From positions 1-32,574 of the forward strand of contig JACNKZ010000066.1 of the NCBI GenBank assembly GCA_014381785.1: a stretch of DNA of 32,574 bases. The letters run 5' to 3'. Origin of the DNA: Kiritimatiellota bacterium. GTDB lineage: Bacteria > Verrucomicrobiota > Kiritimatiellia > Kiritimatiellales > Tichowtungiaceae. The notes under the pieces were generated by a model, which was given only the letters and a program-made list of their open reading frames with translations, did not search any database and was not told the DNA's origin. The translations under genes and the position numbers were made by a program. Below are positions 31,334-32,574 of this stretch, in pieces. Position 1 is the stretch's first letter. Each line of letters begins with the position of its first letter.

Positions 31334-32574
31334 ATGAATCTGCATGACGAAATGATTTTGATGGGCGAAAAGGCGGTTACCGCCAGTCGCGAGCTAGCGA
31401 AGCTTTCAACCAAAAAGAAAAACGCCATTCTCGAAGCGATGGCGGAAGAGCTGACCGCGCAAAAAGAAATCATCCAGGCTGCCAACGCCAAAGACCTCGC
31501 CGCCGGTAAGGAAGCCGGGCTCTCCTCCGCCATGCTCGACCGACTGGAACTGAACGATTCCCGCATCGAAGCGATGGTGAAAGGGCTGTCCGATGTCGCT
31601 GTACTCGAAGATCCCGTCGGCAAAAAGATCAGCCACTGGAACCGCCCCAACGGATTACAGATCAAAAAAGTCCGCGTACCGATCGGCGTGATCGCCATCA
31701 TTTTTGAATCGCGCCCCAACGTGACGGCCGATGCGGCGTCGCTCTGCTTCAAGACCTCCAACGCCGTTATTCTGCGCGGCGGCAAAGAGGCCGTGCACTC
31801 CAACCAAGCCATTGCCAACGCCCTGCGCGAAGGCGGCGCCAAAAAAGAGATGCCTGCCGATGCCATCCAGTTGGTGCAGACCATCGACCGCGATGCCGTG
31901 CGTGAGTTGGCCCAGATGACCGGCAAAGTCGACCTGATTATCCCCCGCGGCGGCGAAGGCCTCATCAAAGCCGTTTCTGAAATGGCCTGGGTACCCGTCA
32001 TTAAACATTATAAAGGGGTCTGCCATACTTACGTCGACGCCACCGCCGACATCGATATGGCGCTGGCCATCTGCGAAAACGCCAAAGTGCAGCGCCCCGG
32101 CGTCTGCAACTCCATGGAAACCCTGCTTGTCCATAAAGACATCGCCGAGGCCTTTCTGCCCAAAATGATTGCCCGCCTCAAAACGTGCGGCGTCGAGCTG
32201 CGCGGCGACGAAGCCGTTCAGAAATTTGACAGCGATGTGATTGCCGCCACCGAAGCCGACTGGCCCGCAGAGTATCTCGACCTCATCCTCGCCATCCGCG
32301 TGGTCGACAGCGTCGACGCCGCCATCGAGCACATTAACACCTACGGCTCGCACCACTCCGACGCCATCATCACCGCCGACAAAGAGGCCGAAAAAGCCTT
32401 CCTGGCGCGGGTCGACTCCTCTTCCGTTTATGTGAACGCCTCGACCCGCTTCACCGACGGCGCGGAATTCGGCATGGGCGCTGAGATCGGCATCAGCACC
32501 GACAAGCTGCACGCCCGCGGACCGATGGGCCTCGAAGAACTGACGACTTACAAATACGTCATCGAAGGCACCGG
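31334..32574 (+). CDS. proA: Gamma-glutamyl phosphate reductase (3' end cut by window)
   Basis: Second enzyme of proline synthesis: reduces gamma-glutamyl phosphate to glutamate semialdehyde with NADPH. About 413 codons are visible from MNLHDEMILMGEKAVTASREL. Features are VPIGVIAIIFESRPNVTADAA, LRGGKEAVHSN, VDLIIPRGGEGLI, the catalytic Cys258 (VQRPGVCNSMETLLVH) and, near the edge, GAEIGISTDKLHARGPMGLEELTTYKY. By comparison with about 417-420 aa homologues only a few residues are missing. AGGAAG lies about 6 nt before the ATG. Confidence 0.96.
   Translation, partial: MNLHDEMILMGEKAVTASRELAKLSTKKKNAILEAMAEELTAQKEIIQAANAKDLAAGKEAGLSSAMLDRLELNDSRIEAMVKGLSDVAVLEDPVGKKISHWNRPNGLQIKKVRVPIGVIAIIFESRPNVTADAASLCFKTSNAVILRGGKEAVHSNQAIANALREGGAKKEMPADAIQLVQTIDRDAVRELAQMTGKVDLIIPRGGEGLIKAVSEMAWVPVIKHYKGVCHTYVDATADIDMALAICENAKVQRPGVCNSMETLLVHKDIAEAFLPKMIARLKTCGVELRGDEAVQKFDSDVIAATEADWPAEYLDLILAIRVVDSVDAAIEHINTYGSHHSDAIITADKEAEKAFLARVDSSSVYVNASTRFTDGAEFGMGAEIGISTDKLHARGPMGLEELTTYKYVIEGT

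Noticed and set aside
1-32574. tRNA, rRNA or transposase genes
   Set aside because: I looked for tRNA-like cloverleaf ends, rRNA motifs and transposase or integrase motifs in the gaps and found none convincing.

Overview
The window looks like a chromosome segment of a Gram-negative bacterium of the PVC group. My best guess is Kiritimatiellota/Verrucomicrobia. This is inferred from gene content: an alpha operon without rpsD, LPS genes, an outer-membrane porin, TMTC-like membrane TPR proteins, and many short dispersed palindromes inside and between genes. No RNA gene, transposase, prophage or CRISPR array was seen.

Layout. 1-2267 (minus): infA-rpmJ-rpsM-rpsK-rpoA. S11 carries a long repetitive N-terminal extension and L36 lacks its zinc ligands. 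2478-6302: an AmmeMemoRadiSam set (amrA, amrB, radical SAM amrS) surrounding pyruvate kinase. 6531-9091 (minus): murJ, translationally coupled behind a CPBP-family membrane protease gene. 9172-15223: a Cache-PAS-DUF294 nucleotidyltransferase sensor faces an operon of DUF485 protein, acetate-type Na+/solute symporter and porin, probably an uptake system with its signalling protein. 15665-18616: an envelope cluster (divergent LpxC homologue, LpxL/HtrB-type acyltransferase, ELM1/GtrOC1-type glycosyltransferase). 18758-22983: DUF1015 protein, CorA, TMTC-like TPR protein. 23126-30298 (minus): a fatty-acid and phospholipid cluster in transcription order rsmD-coaD-DUF177-rpmF-plsX-fabH-fabD-fabG-acpP-fabF. 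30392-end (plus): proB and proA, the latter cut by the window edge.

The most unusual signal is a 15-bp palindrome, TTCCAA-NNN-TTGGAA, with the centre usually GGT or TGT. Ten copies have at most one arm mismatch; there are also two degenerate copies and one split copy. At least six lie in frame inside conserved genes (murJ x2, rsmD x2, an ELM1-like gene, a TMTC-like gene). The 15-mer is five codons long and its common forms contain no stop codon in any of the six frames, so it can sit in coding DNA harmlessly. A second 20-bp repeat, TGGGTGCAGGCTCAGCCTGC, occurs twice and abuts the palindrome in murJ. Other possible mobile or variable small elements are a CACCTGY heptamer tract in the glycosyltransferase gene, an AT-rich palindrome in the DUF1015 gene, and several long intergenic inverted repeats.
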